This document shows, in pieces, positions 63,275 to 64,000 of a DNA stretch of 64,000 bases. The position numbers were made by a program, and so were the translations under genes. This stretch comes from an uncultured Acidobacteriota bacterium. Lineage in GTDB: Bacteria > Acidobacteriota > Thermoanaerobaculia > UBA5066. A model generated the notes under the pieces. That model did no database searches. It saw only the letters and a list, made by a program, of their open reading frames with translations, and was not told the origin of the DNA. The first letter of the stretch is position 1, and every line of letters starts with the position of its first letter. The DNA is taken from NCBI GenBank assembly GCA_903845115.1, contig CAIMWE010000076.1, forward strand, positions 62,001-126,000. Direction: 5' to 3'.

Positions 63275-64000
63275 TCAGTCGTAGATCACGCGACCCGGGT
63301 CGAACTGGTCTCCCGTGTCGGGTCCGTGCCACCGGCGCCGGTTGAAGTCGTAGCGCCAGCCGTACGCCGTGTACGGGATCCGGATGTACGTGAAGAGCGC
63401 GAGGAGCGGTTTCCCCCACCAGCTGTCGTCCCGGACCCCGACGGCCCGCAGGATCTCGGGGAGGTTCAGGCCCAGGTCGATGCCCAGGTTCCGCTCACGG
63501 ACCTCCTCGGGCGAGAAGCGGTAGCCCTTCGTGCCGTACGTCATCGAGACGAGGAAAAAGCGGGCGGGGCCTGGCTTCACGCCGAGCCGCGGCAGGAACC
63601 CGGCCAGCTTGAGGTCGGCAGAGTGGACCCACTTCGAGTAGTCCGATCCGTATCCGTCCGACCGGCAGCACGGAGGGGGAATGTCGTAGCGCACCGTGCC
63701 CATCCGCAGTCCCACCGTGTCGTCGAGGCCCTGCGCGGTGATGAACAGCGCCAGCCCGGCCCCGAGGACGTTGGAGACCGCGTCTTCCCACGAGGCGCCG
63801 TAGACCGTGATCCCGTCCCCCGCCTCGATGACGAGCCCGGTCAGCGCGACCGTGCCGAGCGCCCACCAGCGCGCCTTCTCCGGGGGCTGCCCCGCGAGAC
63901 GATAGGCCCAGTCCAGGGCGTGCTGGCCGATGTAGCCGCCGACCATGTGGTTCGCCTTGTCGGCTCCTCCCGTGTAGGTGTCCGAATCGAACCACCCCTC
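63275..64000 (-). CDS. DUF2279-like membrane-associated protein, partial (N-terminus outside window)
   Basis: The frame continues beyond the window edge (upstream codons read GWFDSDTYTGGADKANH), so the ATG at 63946 is not the true start. The sequence matches YfiM/DUF2279-type proteins: a D-K-x-x-H core, then YIGQHALDWAYRLAG, ALTGLVIEAGDGITVYGASWEDAVSNVLGAG, and a C-terminal part rich in Trp/Tyr. Probably outer-membrane or periplasmic; function unknown. Confidence 0.75.
   Translation of the reverse strand, partial: EGWFDSDTYTGGADKANHMVGGYIGQHALDWAYRLAGQPPEKARWWALGTVALTGLVIEAGDGITVYGASWEDAVSNVLGAGLALFITAQGLDDTVGLRMGTVRYDIPPPCCRSDGYGSDYSKWVHSADLKLAGFLPRLGVKPGPARFFLVSMTYGTKGYRFSPEEVRERNLGIDLGLNLPEILRAVGVRDDSWWGKPLLALFTYIRIPYTAYGWRYDFNRRRWHGPDTGDQFDPGRVIYD

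Noticed and set aside
1-64000. CRISPR array, prophage or intact insertion sequence
   Set aside because: No regularly spaced repeats, transposase, integrase or phage structural genes were seen on either strand.

Overview
The window is a dense, very GC-rich bacterial chromosome segment with about 60 protein genes, three tRNAs and tmRNA, most of them on the minus strand. Several traits suggest an Acidobacteriota-type organism, possibly of the thermophilic or anaerobic lineages: a futalosine-route quinone gene set, a GVITGF-type protein of a family I associate with Acidobacteria, an acyl-ACP thioesterase, SelB, and a hydrogenase-4-like (Ehr) membrane complex. The taxonomic call is an inference. 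I see no phage, intact insertion sequence or CRISPR array. Decay is limited to a 5'-truncated CoA-transferase and a broken ATPase gene next to ssrA.

Region 1 (1-5.5 kb): the end of clpB, an hsp20 gene, an Rrf2 regulator plus cysK operon, a divergent degP/htrA protease gene and an EamA exporter. Region 2 (5.5-18.1 kb): gltX, glnS and a VanZ-like protein, with tRNA-Gln(CUG) on the other strand; a novel-looking repeat protein; P5C dehydrogenase; mqnA and mqnC; an NAD-salvage pair (pnuC and a ribosylnicotinamide-kinase-like gene); an Fsr-like MFS exporter; and a truncated CoA-transferase. Region 3 (18-28 kb): a minus-strand housekeeping series tig-clpP-clpX-lon-engB-rho, then a lipoprotein and an acyl-ACP thioesterase; tRNA-Lys and tRNA-Leu lie upstream.

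Region 4 (28-38.4 kb): uvrA and a cell-wall/RNA operon (amidase, GerMN protein, murI, rph, two GT2 glycosyltransferases whose starts overlap the preceding stops), then the ATPase pseudogene and ssrA. Region 5 (38.5-49.1 kb): cutA, a zinc-ribbon protein, deoxynucleoside kinase, ubiA and ubiX-like quinone genes, a LuxR response regulator, a ComEA-like protein, a pseudopilin, a sugar nucleotidyltransferase with a CYTH protein, an FAD dehydrogenase and selB.

Region 6 (49.1-59.3 kb) is the most interesting part: a seven-gene minus-strand operon for a group-4-hydrogenase/complex-I-like membrane complex. It has two HyfB-like, one HyfF-like, one HyfC-like and one HyfE-like membrane subunits, a NuoC-NuoD-type large subunit and a ferredoxin fused to a NuoB-type small subunit. 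The large subunit lacks the four-cysteine [NiFe] ligand set, so it fits the energy-converting hydrogenase-related (Ehr) class, whose redox reaction is not settled. The window closes with a TonB-C-type exported protein, polA, a PolX-like PHP protein lacking the polymerase domain, and the end of a DUF2279-like membrane protein.
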